Assembly: GCF_900112255.1 (NCBI RefSeq)
Contig: NZ_FOLE01000001.1
Location: forward strand, 682,001-746,000
Direction: 5' to 3'
Length of the DNA stretch: 64,000 nucleotides
DNA from: Flexibacter flexilis DSM 6793
Lineage (GTDB): Bacteria; Bacteroidota; Bacteroidia; Cytophagales; Flexibacteraceae
Below the pieces are notes generated by a model, which ran no database searches, was not told the origin of the DNA, and saw only the letters and a list, made by a program, of their open reading frames with translations. Of the stretch, positions 16,317 through 25,351 are shown one piece after another. Every line of letters starts with the position of its first letter. Position 1 is the stretch's first letter. The position numbers and the translations under genes are program-made.

Positions 16317-17444
16317 TTATTTCAATGTTTTATACAAATCCATCAACTGTTGGGCGGTGTGTTGCGCCGAAAAATTATCAAGTGCGTATTTTCGGCCTTC
16401 CAAAATCATTTTTTCACGCATAGGCGTATTGGTCAGCACCGTCTTAATGGCTGCTGACATTTGTTCAAAATTGGTCGGCTCTATGCACAGCGAATGTTTG
16501 CCCGCCGCTTCGGGCAACGACGAAACATTGGATGTTATCACGGGCGTTTGCGACAATAACGCCTCCACGACAGGCAAGCCAAAACCCTCAAAAACAGACG
16601 GATAAATAAAGGCTTGCGCACCGCAATACAGCGCGTGCAAATGATAATTATTATCCAAGTTATCGAGCCAAATCACACGCGAAGCAATGCCGATTTTTTG
16701 CACGTATTCTTGCATCTGCTTTTTGTAAGCTCCTCCCCTTCCCACCACGACCAACGGAATTTGCAAATCTGGCGGCAAAAGCAAATAACTTTTCAAAATG
16801 GTAAGCAAATTTTTGCGCTCAATCACCGAACCCACGTACAGCAAATAATCCGTCGGAATTTTGTATTGCTGCAATACCACTTTTATTTCTATTTCGGATA
16901 AATTATTTAAAAATAATGGATTGAACGACTGATAAATAACCTCTATTTTTTCGGGTGCAATATCATAAAACTGCACAATATCGCGCTTTGTACTTTCGCT
17001 GATAGCCACCACTTTATCGGCATTTTCACAAGCATATCTGAACTTTATATCATAAATACTGCGGTCAATAAAGCCGTAAGTATCTGGATAATGTTTAAAA
17101 ATAAGGTCGTGAATTGTAACCACTGTTTTAATGCCCGTTTTCTGAATCCTAAACGGGATTTCGTGGCTTAAGCCGTGATAAATAGAGGTTTTATCTTTTT
17201 TTAAATCTTGGTTAATCAAAAAGCTGCGCCACAGTGATTTAAGTTTTGTTTTGGGTAATTTATTTTTAAAATTACGGTTAGTCAAAAACTCGGCTGTTTC
17301 GGCAGTGTGGCGTGTGCGCGGCGTATATAAATAATAATCATTTCCAGGGTAAAATTCGGCCAAATTGTGCAGCAAAGTGCGGCAATAATTCCCCAATCCC
17401 GTAAAATTGTTATATACTCTTTTTGCATCAAATCCAATTATCAT
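16317..17444 (-). CDS. Glycosyltransferase family 4 (GT-B fold)
   Basis: Nucleotide-sugar-dependent glycosyltransferase of 375 aa. N-terminal MIIGFDAKRVYNNFTGLGNYCRTLL is a typical GT4 start; VGSVIERKNLLTILKSYLLL begins the donor-binding domain and PSVFEGFGLPVVEALLSQTPVITS carries the conserved EX7E-type glutamates. Product unknown; members act in mannose or other sugar addition to cell-surface glycans. The start overlaps the batD stop by one base (TAATG), so translation is coupled to batD. Confidence 0.88.
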   Translation of the reverse strand: MIIGFDAKRVYNNFTGLGNYCRTLLHNLAEFYPGNDYYLYTPRTRHTAETAEFLTNRNFKNKLPKTKLKSLWRSFLINQDLKKDKTSIYHGLSHEIPFRIQKTGIKTVVTIHDLIFKHYPDTYGFIDRSIYDIKFRYACENADKVVAISESTKRDIVQFYDIAPEKIEVIYQSFNPLFLNNLSEIEIKVVLQQYKIPTDYLLYVGSVIERKNLLTILKSYLLLPPDLQIPLVVVGRGGAYKKQMQEYVQKIGIASRVIWLDNLDNNYHLHALYCGAQAFIYPSVFEGFGLPVVEALLSQTPVITSNVSSLPEAAGKHSLCIEPTNFEQMSAAIKTVLTNTPMREKMILEGRKYALDNFSAQHTAQQLMDLYKTLK

Positions 17445-18892
17445 TATGCTTGGCGTTTTTTCTTAAAAATGAAAAAAATGGTAATAGAAAGCATGGCCAA
17501 TAACACGACATTAGCCCAGACTTTGAGCTGCTCTTCGCGGTCGGTACTGCGTAATTTATTGCTTACTTCGAGTATTCGGTTATAAAATCCATCCGCTTCT
17601 ATTTGCTGTACGTCCATGTCGTGTTTGCTCGCACCCGTTACCGTAAAAGAGGCATTGGGGCGAAGCGTATCATAACGCGCCGTAGTGGGATTGAAAAACA
17701 CCAACCCGAACACGTCGGAGAGTTTGAATATACCTGCTTCTTTTGGTAAAATACTGTAAGAGAACGCCTTAACCCCTGTTACACGTCCAAAATTTCTCGA
17801 AATTTCTTGACGCACATTGGGCGGATAAATATCCATAGCGGCTGTCGTAAACATTTCGGGGGCATTAAGCGAGGAGAGATTTCCTTCGCCACGTACTTTA
17901 AATTCGTAAGTAATACTTTGACCTGTTTGTACTGCCGTTTTGCCCAACGTTTCGTCGAGGCGATAATTGCCCACAGGCACGCTATTGCGCAACGGGTGCG
18001 GCGGCAACTCTTTCACTTTTACGACAACTGGCTGGCTTACAAAGGATTTAAACTCCTCTTGCGCTTGCCCAAAAAGCCCACCTCCCGCAACAAGGTTGTA
18101 TTTGACCATCTTTAAAGCCGCCGACGGAAATCGAATAGGCTCTGTATTAAGCGGAAAATAAGTAGCCTGATACATTCGGTACTCGGTATAGCGTTTGCCG
18201 TTAATGTTCACGGGGACACCTTCGATGGTTTCTATGCCAAAATTTTCTTCCCAACAATCTTTGGGTTTAATTTTCTTGACAATTTCGGCCAACTGCTCAC
18301 CTAGTTTATAGAATTGCAAATCAGTGCTGTTATTTTCCCCCACAATAAACGAAATCACGACATTAAGGCCTTCTCCCACAAATACTTCTTTTTTGTTGGC
18401 AGAAATAGAAAAGAATGCGTCGTCTTTTTGGTTGGCAGCAGCCTGTGGCAGGCGCGGAAAAATATCCTCGAAAGGGTCGTAAGCAAACGGGTCCGTTTGT
18501 TGCTGTTCGCGCGGCGCACTGACAACAATTACATCTCCTTGCGAACGTAAGGTTTGCCCGTTTACTTGCATGGTAAAGGATTTGAGCCTAAATCGCCCCT
18601 CTTTTTGCGGAATGTAAGACTGTGTTACGCTATGCGTGGACGACATATCGCCATTTATAATCGTGGTGGAAGTGTTAGACGAAACACCCACCTTAGTAAA
18701 ACCCTGAATATCAGGAAATGTACTATGGTTTTTAATCTCGTCGTTACTTATGCTTAACGTAATGGTAAATGTTTCGTTAAGTGCAATGTTTTTGTTACCA
18801 AGTTGGACAGAAATTTCTTGCGCACATAGCGGCCAAGAACAAAGCCACAAAAAGCACACAAACAATAACTTAAACTTTTGATTATCAATCAT
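17444..18892 (-). CDS. batD: BatD-family protein
   Basis: Membrane-anchored periplasmic protein of 482 aa. It has a signal peptide (LLFVCFLWLCSWPLCAQE), a large beta-rich region with repeated immunoglobulin-like segments (KNIALNETFTITLSI; GEGLNVVISFIV; TGQSITYEFKVRGEGNLS) and a C-terminal membrane helix at about 455-477 followed by KKKRQA. BatD belongs to the Bacteroides aerotolerance cluster, usually with MoxR, BatA, BatB, BatC and BatE. None of those is near here; instead a GT4 gene is translationally coupled downstream. Many Bacteroidota carry more than one batD copy, so function may differ. Confidence 0.85.
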   Translation of the reverse strand: MIDNQKFKLLFVCFLWLCSWPLCAQEISVQLGNKNIALNETFTITLSISNDEIKNHSTFPDIQGFTKVGVSSNTSTTIINGDMSSTHSVTQSYIPQKEGRFRLKSFTMQVNGQTLRSQGDVIVVSAPREQQQTDPFAYDPFEDIFPRLPQAAANQKDDAFFSISANKKEVFVGEGLNVVISFIVGENNSTDLQFYKLGEQLAEIVKKIKPKDCWEENFGIETIEGVPVNINGKRYTEYRMYQATYFPLNTEPIRFPSAALKMVKYNLVAGGGLFGQAQEEFKSFVSQPVVVKVKELPPHPLRNSVPVGNYRLDETLGKTAVQTGQSITYEFKVRGEGNLSSLNAPEMFTTAAMDIYPPNVRQEISRNFGRVTGVKAFSYSILPKEAGIFKLSDVFGLVFFNPTTARYDTLRPNASFTVTGASKHDMDVQQIEADGFYNRILEVSNKLRSTDREEQLKVWANVVLLAMLSITIFFIFKKKRQA

Positions 18893-19068
18893 TTATACAC
18901 AATTTTAATACTATCAAAAAGAATAATAACTATATATTTCGTGAATATTTTTTAAGTATATAGGGGTAAAATTAAAAAATATATAATAAGGTACTTGCAA
19001 ATTCCGTTTTTATTGTATAATTTTCAATCACAAAATCTGTCTGCTCATTTTTTAAACATTGTGTAGCC

Positions 19069-19257
19069 ATGCTAAATTACGTTAAATTAATCTTACAAAA
19101 GGTAAGTTTTGACCGCCACTTATTTGAAAAAGAATTGCGTAAAGCAATCGCCCGTTTACTTCCTCAAGACATCGAGGACTTAAAACATTGGTGCTATGAA
19201 CAGTATAGCGGCCATTACCAACTGGTTTTGGACAAATGTTTTTACCAAATGGGTTAA
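19069..19257 (+). CDS. Small protein of 62 aa, function unknown
   Basis: Short helical protein (MLNYVKLILQKVSFDRHLF...) with a clear ATG and a strong terminator 36 bases after the stop. The sequence FEKELRKAIARLLPQDIEDLKHWCYEQY is well ordered and not low-complexity, and the region is not antisense to another gene, so it is probably real. I do not recognise the family. Confidence 0.65.
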   Translation: MLNYVKLILQKVSFDRHLFEKELRKAIARLLPQDIEDLKHWCYEQYSGHYQLVLDKCFYQMG

Positions 19258-19292
19258 TTTCTCAAACCTGCATCCAAGTTCATCTGAGTTTA

Positions 19293-19324
19293 AAACCGCA
19301 GCCTCCCCAAAGAAGCTGCGGTTT
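19293..19324. terminator. Terminator between the 62-aa gene and the WG-repeat gene
   Basis: Stem AAACCGCAGC (19293-19302) / GCTGCGGTTT (19315-19324), loop CTCCCCAAAGAA. It lies between convergent genes and has the same architecture as the terminator at 12905-12934. Confidence 0.88.
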
Positions 19325-19335
19325 ATTTTTGGCTT

Positions 19336-21351
19336 TTATTTCTTAATCAAATGGCGTGTGCCGTTGCTTAACACTTCATAACCGTCGTATTCGGCAGGCA
19401 ACAAAAATTTACCGTTGCGGTTCACTGCGCCCCATTTGCCATTGGTTTGTACGTAAGCCGACTTGCCGTTAAAATCCGTCACGGTTTCGTATTGTGGTTG
19501 CATTTGCCATTGGCCGTTGGCCGTTACAAAACCCCATCTTCCTGCGCTTTTGGCGGCGGCCAAATGCTCTGAAAACGGTCTAATTTCTTCAATTCCAGAT
19601 ACTTCTACGGGTTTACCCTGTACGTTTACCAAGTTCCATTTTTGCTTGGACACATAGCCGTACACGCCATCGCCCAAAAACTGTAAGGTTTCGGCTTCGG
19701 CCTCAAAAACTTGTTCGCCTTTGGCATTGAGCAAGCCTACTTTTTTGCCTTTCTTGACGATAGCAGGAAACTCAGGCGTACCCGCTGGGCTGTCTTGGCC
19801 ATTGCTCATTTGCGAATACGTCGGCTCAACTACTGGCTCTGCATTCAGGCGCACCAAACCCCATTTGTCCGATTGTTTTACTTTGAAAAGTTTTTGCTCC
19901 GACGGCACAACTTCCTGATATTGAACATTCAATAAAAGTTTTCCAGTTGCTTCAGCTACGCCATAACTGCCTTTTTCTTTTATCTTGAGCAATTGTTTAT
20001 TCACACCCGCCACCGACAAATAAACGGGAGCTTCCTCGTAACTATACGGCAAAGTTTGCACGCCTTGCGCATTGATTACGCCCCAAAATCCGTTGTTTTT
20101 TACGCAAGCAAAATCGCCCACAAATGGCTGTGCCTGTTCAAAATTCAGTTCGGACGCATAGCGCAAAAGTTGGGCATTATAGAACTTAAAGCGGCCTTTA
20201 TCGCGCACGCGCATTCGCGTAATGTCGTCGTTTACATAAATGCTGTCAAAGGCTTCTTGATTCAATTTTTTGCCGTCCAGCCCCGTGAAAAAGGCTTTGT
20301 TTTCGGTCGTTACCGCATAAAATTCGTATTTGTCGTTGCGCTGTATAAGTTGCTGACTCAGCGGAATGACAAACTGATTGGTGCGCACATTCCACACACC
20401 GTAAGTATTGTTTTTTCGGAGAATGGTTTGTTGATTATGTACGGCTTCGGCGGCATCATACTGTACGGGTACGGCTATTTCGCCTTTTTGAGATACCAAA
20501 CCACACAAATTGCCTTTTCGCACGCGCACGAAACCTTCCGAAAATGGCGTAATTTCGTCGTATTCACACAAAATCACGTCGCGACCTCGCAAAGTACGCA
20601 CGCCTGTTTTATTGTTTTGCTTGATGTACAAATGGTTGCCCGAACGCCAAACCGTATCGGCATCTATGGGCATTACCAAACTGGCAAAACTATTAATCAC
20701 GCCCCATTTGCCGTTGCGACGAAAAGCATACAAAGCTGGATTGCCGCCCAGCGGCAGCACCGCCGAAATGTTATCTTGCACCACCGTACCGCGTGCATAT
20801 TCCATCACCCGAAACGTGTTGGCTTGGCGCACGATGGCGGCACTATCCGAGAGGTTCAAATACGAATCGTATTCGAGTGGAATAATAAAACGGCCATTTT
20901 CTTTAGAAATCAAACCCCATTTTTCTTGTTTTTCTACCCACGTGAGCGAACCTGTTCGCGGCGAAATTTCTTTGATTTGCGAATACGTCGGCGCGATGAG
21001 TTGGCGGCCTTTGTCGTCCACCAAAGCCCATTTACCCCCGATTTTGCCCCAACCTTTTCCAAAAATAAATGAAGCAAATTCATCGTAGCCAGTGGCTACA
21101 AGGCGGCCTTCGCAATTCAGAATTCCGTATTGTTTGCCCTGAATAACAATGGCGTTTTTTCCCTCAAAACTATACGCTTTTACGAAAGTGGCAGGTACGC
21201 GCCATTCGCCCATAAAATTTTTATAACCCCAAAGTTTGGTGGCTTTGTCTTGGCGTGGAAAAATTTCTTCTGGACAATCGTAAAGCTGCGCTTGGGCTGT
21301 TTGTACACCCCAACACATCAACAGACCGAAAAGATATGCGTATTTTTTCAT
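19336..21351 (-). CDS. Secreted WG-repeat protein
   Basis: Protein of 671 aa from the ATG at 21351, chosen because it starts the signal peptide MKKYAYLFGLLMCWGVQTAQAQ. A longer frame upstream has no good start. The mature part is built of many WG repeats of about 45-50 residues with the pattern KWGVINxxGxxxxPxxYDxxxxF (for example GKWALVDDKGRQLIAPTYS, FWGVINAQGVQTLPYSYEE, GKWGAVNRNGKFLLPAEYD). WG repeats form beta structures of unknown binding role. A TACTTTTG box (21386-21379) lies 28 bases upstream on the minus strand. Confidence 0.9.
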   Translation of the reverse strand: MKKYAYLFGLLMCWGVQTAQAQLYDCPEEIFPRQDKATKLWGYKNFMGEWRVPATFVKAYSFEGKNAIVIQGKQYGILNCEGRLVATGYDEFASFIFGKGWGKIGGKWALVDDKGRQLIAPTYSQIKEISPRTGSLTWVEKQEKWGLISKENGRFIIPLEYDSYLNLSDSAAIVRQANTFRVMEYARGTVVQDNISAVLPLGGNPALYAFRRNGKWGVINSFASLVMPIDADTVWRSGNHLYIKQNNKTGVRTLRGRDVILCEYDEITPFSEGFVRVRKGNLCGLVSQKGEIAVPVQYDAAEAVHNQQTILRKNNTYGVWNVRTNQFVIPLSQQLIQRNDKYEFYAVTTENKAFFTGLDGKKLNQEAFDSIYVNDDITRMRVRDKGRFKFYNAQLLRYASELNFEQAQPFVGDFACVKNNGFWGVINAQGVQTLPYSYEEAPVYLSVAGVNKQLLKIKEKGSYGVAEATGKLLLNVQYQEVVPSEQKLFKVKQSDKWGLVRLNAEPVVEPTYSQMSNGQDSPAGTPEFPAIVKKGKKVGLLNAKGEQVFEAEAETLQFLGDGVYGYVSKQKWNLVNVQGKPVEVSGIEEIRPFSEHLAAAKSAGRWGFVTANGQWQMQPQYETVTDFNGKSAYVQTNGKWGAVNRNGKFLLPAEYDGYEVLSNGTRHLIKK

Positions 21352-21503
21352 GGTAGATTGAAGTTTGGTTGAAAAACACAAAAGTAAAACAATAAATGAT
21401 TTGGGAAAGAAAACACCCGCACAGCGATTCAATATAACACTGCATTAGGTTTCTGCGAGCACATTTAGCGGCAACGTTTGCATAGAAAAGAAATAGTATT
21501 GTT

Positions 21504-21530
21504 TTTGGTCTAATATTTTTTTTAAGTTTG
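21504..21530 (+). promoter_or_regulatory. Promoter-like boxes before the glucan phosphorylase gene
   Basis: TTTG (21504-21507), 15 bases, then TAAGTTTG (21523-21530), 35 bases before the ATG. The spacing is shorter than the usual 19-21. A LacI-type half-site AACGTTTGCA lies at 21473-21482. Confidence 0.4.
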
Positions 21531-21565
21531 GGCAATTCTTCACTGCTTAACATCAATTCTACATC

Positions 21566-23212
21566 ATGGATGCAAACAAACTACACCCCTACCCCATCAA
21601 TCCGAAATACAGCAAACGTGTTGCTTATTTTTCGATGGAATATGCCATTGACCAAGCCCTCAAAACGTATTCGGGTGGCTTAGGCTTTTTGGCTGGCTCG
21701 CACATGCACAGTGCCTACGACCTCAAACAAAACGTAATTGGTATCGGCATTTTGTGGAAATTTGGCTACTACGACCAAGTGCGCAACGCCGACAACTCTA
21801 TGGGGGTTTTGTTTCAAGAAAAAATTTATAGCTTCTTGGAAGACAGTGGCATTATGGTACCTGTCTATATCAACAAACATCAAGTGTACGTCAAAGCCTT
21901 GTATTTGCCGCCGCATGTTTTTGGGACTGCGCCTTTGTTTTTCCTCACGACCGACATTCCCGAAAATGATTATTTGGCACAAACCATCACCTACAAACTC
22001 TACGACGCAGACACAGCGGCACGCATTGCCCAAAATATCGTGTTGGGCATCGGCGGGGCAAAAGTAATTGAGGCGTTGGGCGGCGCGGAAATTTATCACA
22101 TGAACGAAGCGCACGCATTGCCACTTATTTTTCATTTGTACAACCAATTAGGGCAAAGCAGCGACGCAATTCGCCAAAAATTAGTATTCACCACACACAC
22201 GCCCGAAAAAGCAGGCAACGAAGAGCACGACATCTTTTTGTTGGATAAAATGGGCTTTTTTGGTTCGCTTTCTCTCGACGAGGCGCGCGCCATTACGGGC
22301 GAAAATGGCCAAATGTTCAACCACAGTTTAGTGGCTTTGCGTTTTGCGAAAGTGGCCAACGGCGTTTCGCAGTTGCACGGACGCGTTTCGCGCGAAATGT
22401 GGAAAAATTATGTAGGCGTTTGTGAGATTAAAGCCATTACCAATTCTCAAAACAGTACTTACTGGTCAGATAAAGCCATGAACGAAGCCTTAGCCGATGG
22501 CGACGACGACCGCCTCAAGCACCGCAAAAAGCACCTCAAAAAACGCCTAATTCAGCTCATCGCCGACCAAACGGGCAAGATGTTTGACAAAGACGCAATT
22601 ATTATCGTGTGGGCAAGACGCTTTGCCGAATACAAACGCGCCGACCTTATCAAACGCGACATTACACGTTTCAACAAACTCATTTCCCAAACCGACAAGA
22701 AAGTTCAAATCGTGTGGGCAGGCAAACCGTATCCGAGCGACTACAACGCCATTAGTTTGTTCAATCATCTGGTACAAAGCAGCAAACATTTGCCCAACTG
22801 TGCCGTGCTGACGGGTTACGAATTAGGGCTTTCGTCTTTGCTCAAAAAAGGAGCTGATGTGTGGCTCAACACGCCACGCCGTCCGCGTGAAGCCTCTGGC
22901 ACAAGTGGTATGTCGGCGGCCATGAACGGTGCTGTAAACCTGACCATTAGCGACGGTTGGATTCCTGAATTTGCGCGTCATGGCGAAAATGCATTCGTGT
23001 TGCCGATTGCCGACACGCGCCAACCCATTGACCAGCAAGACAATTTCGACAATCAAAACCTAATGGATATGCTCGAAAACGATATTTTGCCGCTCTACTA
23101 CGACAAGCCCGACCAATGGTTCGAAATTGTGAAAAACAGTATGCGCGACGTAATGCCGTATTTCGATTCTGCCCGCATGGCCGACGAATATTACGAGTTA
23201 TACAATCAATAA
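21566..23212 (+). CDS. Short alpha-glucan phosphorylase-like protein (GT35), PLP lysine replaced
   Basis: GT35-family protein of 548 aa, the short TIGR02094-like form without a DUF3417 N-terminal domain. Canonical members phosphorolyse glycogen or maltodextrin to glucose-1-phosphate using pyridoxal phosphate. Conserved segments include YFSMEYAIDQALKTYSGGLG, YHMNEAHALPL, FTTHTPEKAGNEEHD and the phosphate-site region VWARRFAEYKRADL with Arg and Lys. In the PLP signature EA[SC]GxxxMKxx[LM]N the lysine that binds PLP is Ser450 here (EASGTSGMSAAMNG; codon TCG at 22913-22915). Either this subgroup works without a Schiff-base-bound PLP or it is not a phosphorylase. A GH57 gene 2.2 kb downstream suggests a glucan-metabolism context. 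Confidence 0.85.
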   Translation: MDANKLHPYPINPKYSKRVAYFSMEYAIDQALKTYSGGLGFLAGSHMHSAYDLKQNVIGIGILWKFGYYDQVRNADNSMGVLFQEKIYSFLEDSGIMVPVYINKHQVYVKALYLPPHVFGTAPLFFLTTDIPENDYLAQTITYKLYDADTAARIAQNIVLGIGGAKVIEALGGAEIYHMNEAHALPLIFHLYNQLGQSSDAIRQKLVFTTHTPEKAGNEEHDIFLLDKMGFFGSLSLDEARAITGENGQMFNHSLVALRFAKVANGVSQLHGRVSREMWKNYVGVCEIKAITNSQNSTYWSDKAMNEALADGDDDRLKHRKKHLKKRLIQLIADQTGKMFDKDAIIIVWARRFAEYKRADLIKRDITRFNKLISQTDKKVQIVWAGKPYPSDYNAISLFNHLVQSSKHLPNCAVLTGYELGLSSLLKKGADVWLNTPRRPREASGTSGMSAAMNGAVNLTISDGWIPEFARHGENAFVLPIADTRQPIDQQDNFDNQNLMDMLENDILPLYYDKPDQWFEIVKNSMRDVMPYFDSARMADEYYELYNQ

Positions 23213-23225
23213 ATTACCCCAAAAG

Positions 23226-23259
23226 AAAAGCCCTTGCCAACAAACGGACAAGGGCTTTT
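23226..23259. terminator. Terminator after the phosphorylase gene
   Basis: Stem AAAAGCCCTTG (23226-23236) / CAAGGGCTTTT (23249-23259), between convergent genes. A short palindrome ACTGAT-g-ATCAGT follows at 23261-23273. Confidence 0.9.
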
Positions 23260-23301
23260 TACTGATGATCAGTGTATAACCAAACGAATTATTTGTAATT
23301 T

Positions 23302-24174
23302 TTAGCCACCAATCAGCACAGACGTCATGGTCAGTGAACCGAAATTTGGGGTATCATTAAAAAACGAAATTTTCTCATTTTTCTGTTGCACGCCAAGCGC
23401 GTACACCAACGGCATAAAGTGTTCGTTGCTCGGAACGGAAAGTTGTGCTTCGCGGCCATATTTTTGGTAATTCACTACGTCGTCGTGATTGCCTGAGCTA
23501 ACCGCTTTTTTTATTTTTTCGTTGAAAGAAACAGCCCAATCATAGCCGCCCGTCGGGTTGCCCCATTGCAACATTCCCAAGTTGTGCACAATGTTACCGC
23601 TACCCACAATCATCACACCTTTTTTACGCAATTTGGCCAACTCTTGCGCCAATTCGTAATGGTAAGCTGGTGGTTTAGAGTAATCTATACTCAACTGAAT
23701 TACAGGAATATCCGCTTTCGGGAACATCGGTAACAATACACTCCATGCGCCGTGGTCGAGTCCCCATTCTTGCGTAGGCGTAACCTTTGTGCTATGCACA
23801 GCCGCGACGGTTTGTGCCGCCAAATCTGGCGAACCAGCCGCAGGATATTGCGCATCGAACAAGGCTTTCGGGAAACCGCCAAAATCATGAATGGTTTTGG
23901 GTTTGGCCATCGCCGTCACGAACGTGCCTTTCGTCTCCCAGTGGGCCGAAATACACAAAATCGCTTTGGGGTGCGGCAATTGTTTGCCCATTTTTTGCCA
24001 AGTTTTCGTAAACTCGTTATTCTCGATAGCGTTCATGGGGCTACCGTGTCCCACGAACATCGCGGGCATCAAATCAGAAGCCGTAAGCTCATCCGCCCAG
24101 CGACTCAAATCACCTAATGTTTGCATAGAAATTGCAGATAAAATTGTATTGCGAATAAAACGGCGACGTTCCAT
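23302..24174 (-). CDS. DODA-type extradiol ring-cleavage dioxygenase (YgiD-like)
   Basis: Protein of 290 aa related to 4,5-DOPA extradiol dioxygenase and E. coli YgiD. The metal-site histidines are visible in FVGHGSP, ISAHWE, LDHGAWS and SNEHFMPL. The start chosen is the ATG at 24174: it is preceded by AGGAGGAA with 8-base spacing, a real Shine-Dalgarno sequence, rare in this phylum. The N-terminus MERRRFIRNTILSAI resembles a twin-arginine signal, although the hydrophobic stretch is weak. Natural substrate unknown; catechol-type aromatics are likely. Confidence 0.88.
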   Translation of the reverse strand: MERRRFIRNTILSAISMQTLGDLSRWADELTASDLMPAMFVGHGSPMNAIENNEFTKTWQKMGKQLPHPKAILCISAHWETKGTFVTAMAKPKTIHDFGGFPKALFDAQYPAAGSPDLAAQTVAAVHSTKVTPTQEWGLDHGAWSVLLPMFPKADIPVIQLSIDYSKPPAYHYELAQELAKLRKKGVMIVGSGNIVHNLGMLQWGNPTGGYDWAVSFNEKIKKAVSSGNHDDVVNYQKYGREAQLSVPSNEHFMPLVYALGVQQKNEKISFFNDTPNFGSLTMTSVLIGG

Positions 24175-24180
24175 AACAAA

Positions 24181-24188
24181 TTCCTCCT
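24181..24188 (-). promoter_or_regulatory. Strong Shine-Dalgarno sequence of the DODA gene
   Basis: On the minus strand AGGAGGAA sits just before TTTGTT and the ATG at 24174, complementary to the 3' end of 16S rRNA. It decides the start over the upstream in-frame codon at 24201. Confidence 0.7.
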
Positions 24189-24198
24189 GAAGTTTGAG

Positions 24199-24230
24199 CA
24201 AAGGTAAAACAATTTAATTGTACATACAAT
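24199..24230 (-). promoter_or_regulatory. Promoter-like boxes of the DODA gene
   Basis: On the minus strand ATTG (24230-24227), 20 bases, then TACCTTTG (24206-24199). The -7 box fits TAnnTTTG well and lies 24 bases before the ATG. Confidence 0.5.
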
Positions 24231-24311
24231 TATTGTTGTTACTTTTTTCTAAAAAAAATTTAATACAGCTTTTGCGAAGGCGCGATAATGGGATAATTGC
24301 CGAAGGCTTCG

Positions 24312-24319
24312 TAAATTTG
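24312..24319 (+). promoter_or_regulatory. Possible -7 box (TAAATTTG) of era
   Basis: TAAATTTG fits the -7 consensus, 51 bases before the ATG chosen for era. No well-spaced TTTG partner was found. Confidence 0.35.
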
Positions 24320-24370
24320 CGCTGCAAATGTGCCTGACACGCAGGCGCATCTTTGATTCGTACAAAAAAT

Positions 24371-25276
24371 ATGACAGATTCGGCAACTTCAAGCACGCCA
24401 CACAAAGCAGGCTTTGTCAGCATTATCGGCAAACCCAACGTAGGCAAATCTACGCTGATGAACTCGCTCATTGGGGAGCGTCTTTCCATCATTACGTCCA
24501 AAGCCCAAACCACCCGACACAGAATTTTTGGCATCATCAACGGCGATGATTTTCAGATAGTTTACTCCGACACCCCTGGTGTTATTCAGCCAAAATACGA
24601 GCTTCACAAATCCATGATGAGTTTCGTAAATACCTCGCTGGAAGATGCCGACGTGGTGCTTTTCGTTACGGATATTTTTGAGAAATACGACGAAGACGAC
24701 GTAATCCGCAAACTTCCGCGCATACAAGTACCCGTTATTTTGTTGGTGAATAAAATAGACCAAGCCACGCCCGAACAGGTGGAAGAAAAAATGGCGTATT
24801 GGCGCGAAAAAATTCCTGCCGACCATATTCTCCCGATTTCGGCACTGCACGGCACGAATACGGACAAATTGTTGGAAATGATTATGAACAATTTGCCGCT
24901 TCACCCGCCGTATTTCCCTAAAGACCAACTCACGGACAAATCCGAGCGTTTTTTTGCGGCGGAAATTATTCGCGAAAAAATATTGGTTCAGTACAAAAAA
25001 GAAGTGCCTTATAGCTGCGAGGTAGTCGTAACGGAATTTAAAGAACGTGACGATATGATAGTAATTCGCGCCGAAATCTATGTGGAACGCGCCACGCAAC
25101 GCGCCATTCTATTGGGGCATAAAGGCGAGTCTATCAAGAAGTTAGGTATTACTTCCAGAGAAGGAATGGAAGCGTTTTTCCTTAAAAAAGTGTTTTTGGA
25201 AACGCACGTAAAAGTAGAACCTGATTGGCGCGACCGCGAAAACAAACTACGCCAGTTTGGGTACAATCTCCAATAA
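24371..25276 (+). CDS. era: GTPase Era
   Basis: Essential GTPase in 30S maturation, binding the 3' end of 16S rRNA. It is 301 aa from the ATG at 24371; the frame extends upstream to a TTG at 24353, but the ATG has the A-rich upstream sequence usual here. G1 GKPNVGKST, G3 DTPGVI and G4 NKID are intact, the C-terminal KH domain contains ILLGHKGESIKKLGITSREG and the protein ends with the usual LRQFGY motif. It is transcribed alone, divergently from the DODA gene. Confidence 0.97.
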   Translation: MTDSATSSTPHKAGFVSIIGKPNVGKSTLMNSLIGERLSIITSKAQTTRHRIFGIINGDDFQIVYSDTPGVIQPKYELHKSMMSFVNTSLEDADVVLFVTDIFEKYDEDDVIRKLPRIQVPVILLVNKIDQATPEQVEEKMAYWREKIPADHILPISALHGTNTDKLLEMIMNNLPLHPPYFPKDQLTDKSERFFAAEIIREKILVQYKKEVPYSCEVVVTEFKERDDMIVIRAEIYVERATQRAILLGHKGESIKKLGITSREGMEAFFLKKVFLETHVKVEPDWRDRENKLRQFGYNLQ

Positions 25277-25351
25277 ATACCAACAACAATATTTACTTTG
25301 AACAAAAGAAATATTCCGTAATATTTAGCTGCGATTTTGTGCAAAAATCTT

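Noticed and set aside
19993-21072. Long plus-strand open frame of 359 codons
   Set aside because: It is fully antisense to the WG-repeat gene, whose repeats and signal peptide are clear. The antisense frame has no recognisable domain.
24389-25099. Minus-strand frame of 236 codons
   Set aside because: Antisense shadow of era, which has all GTPase and KH motifs.
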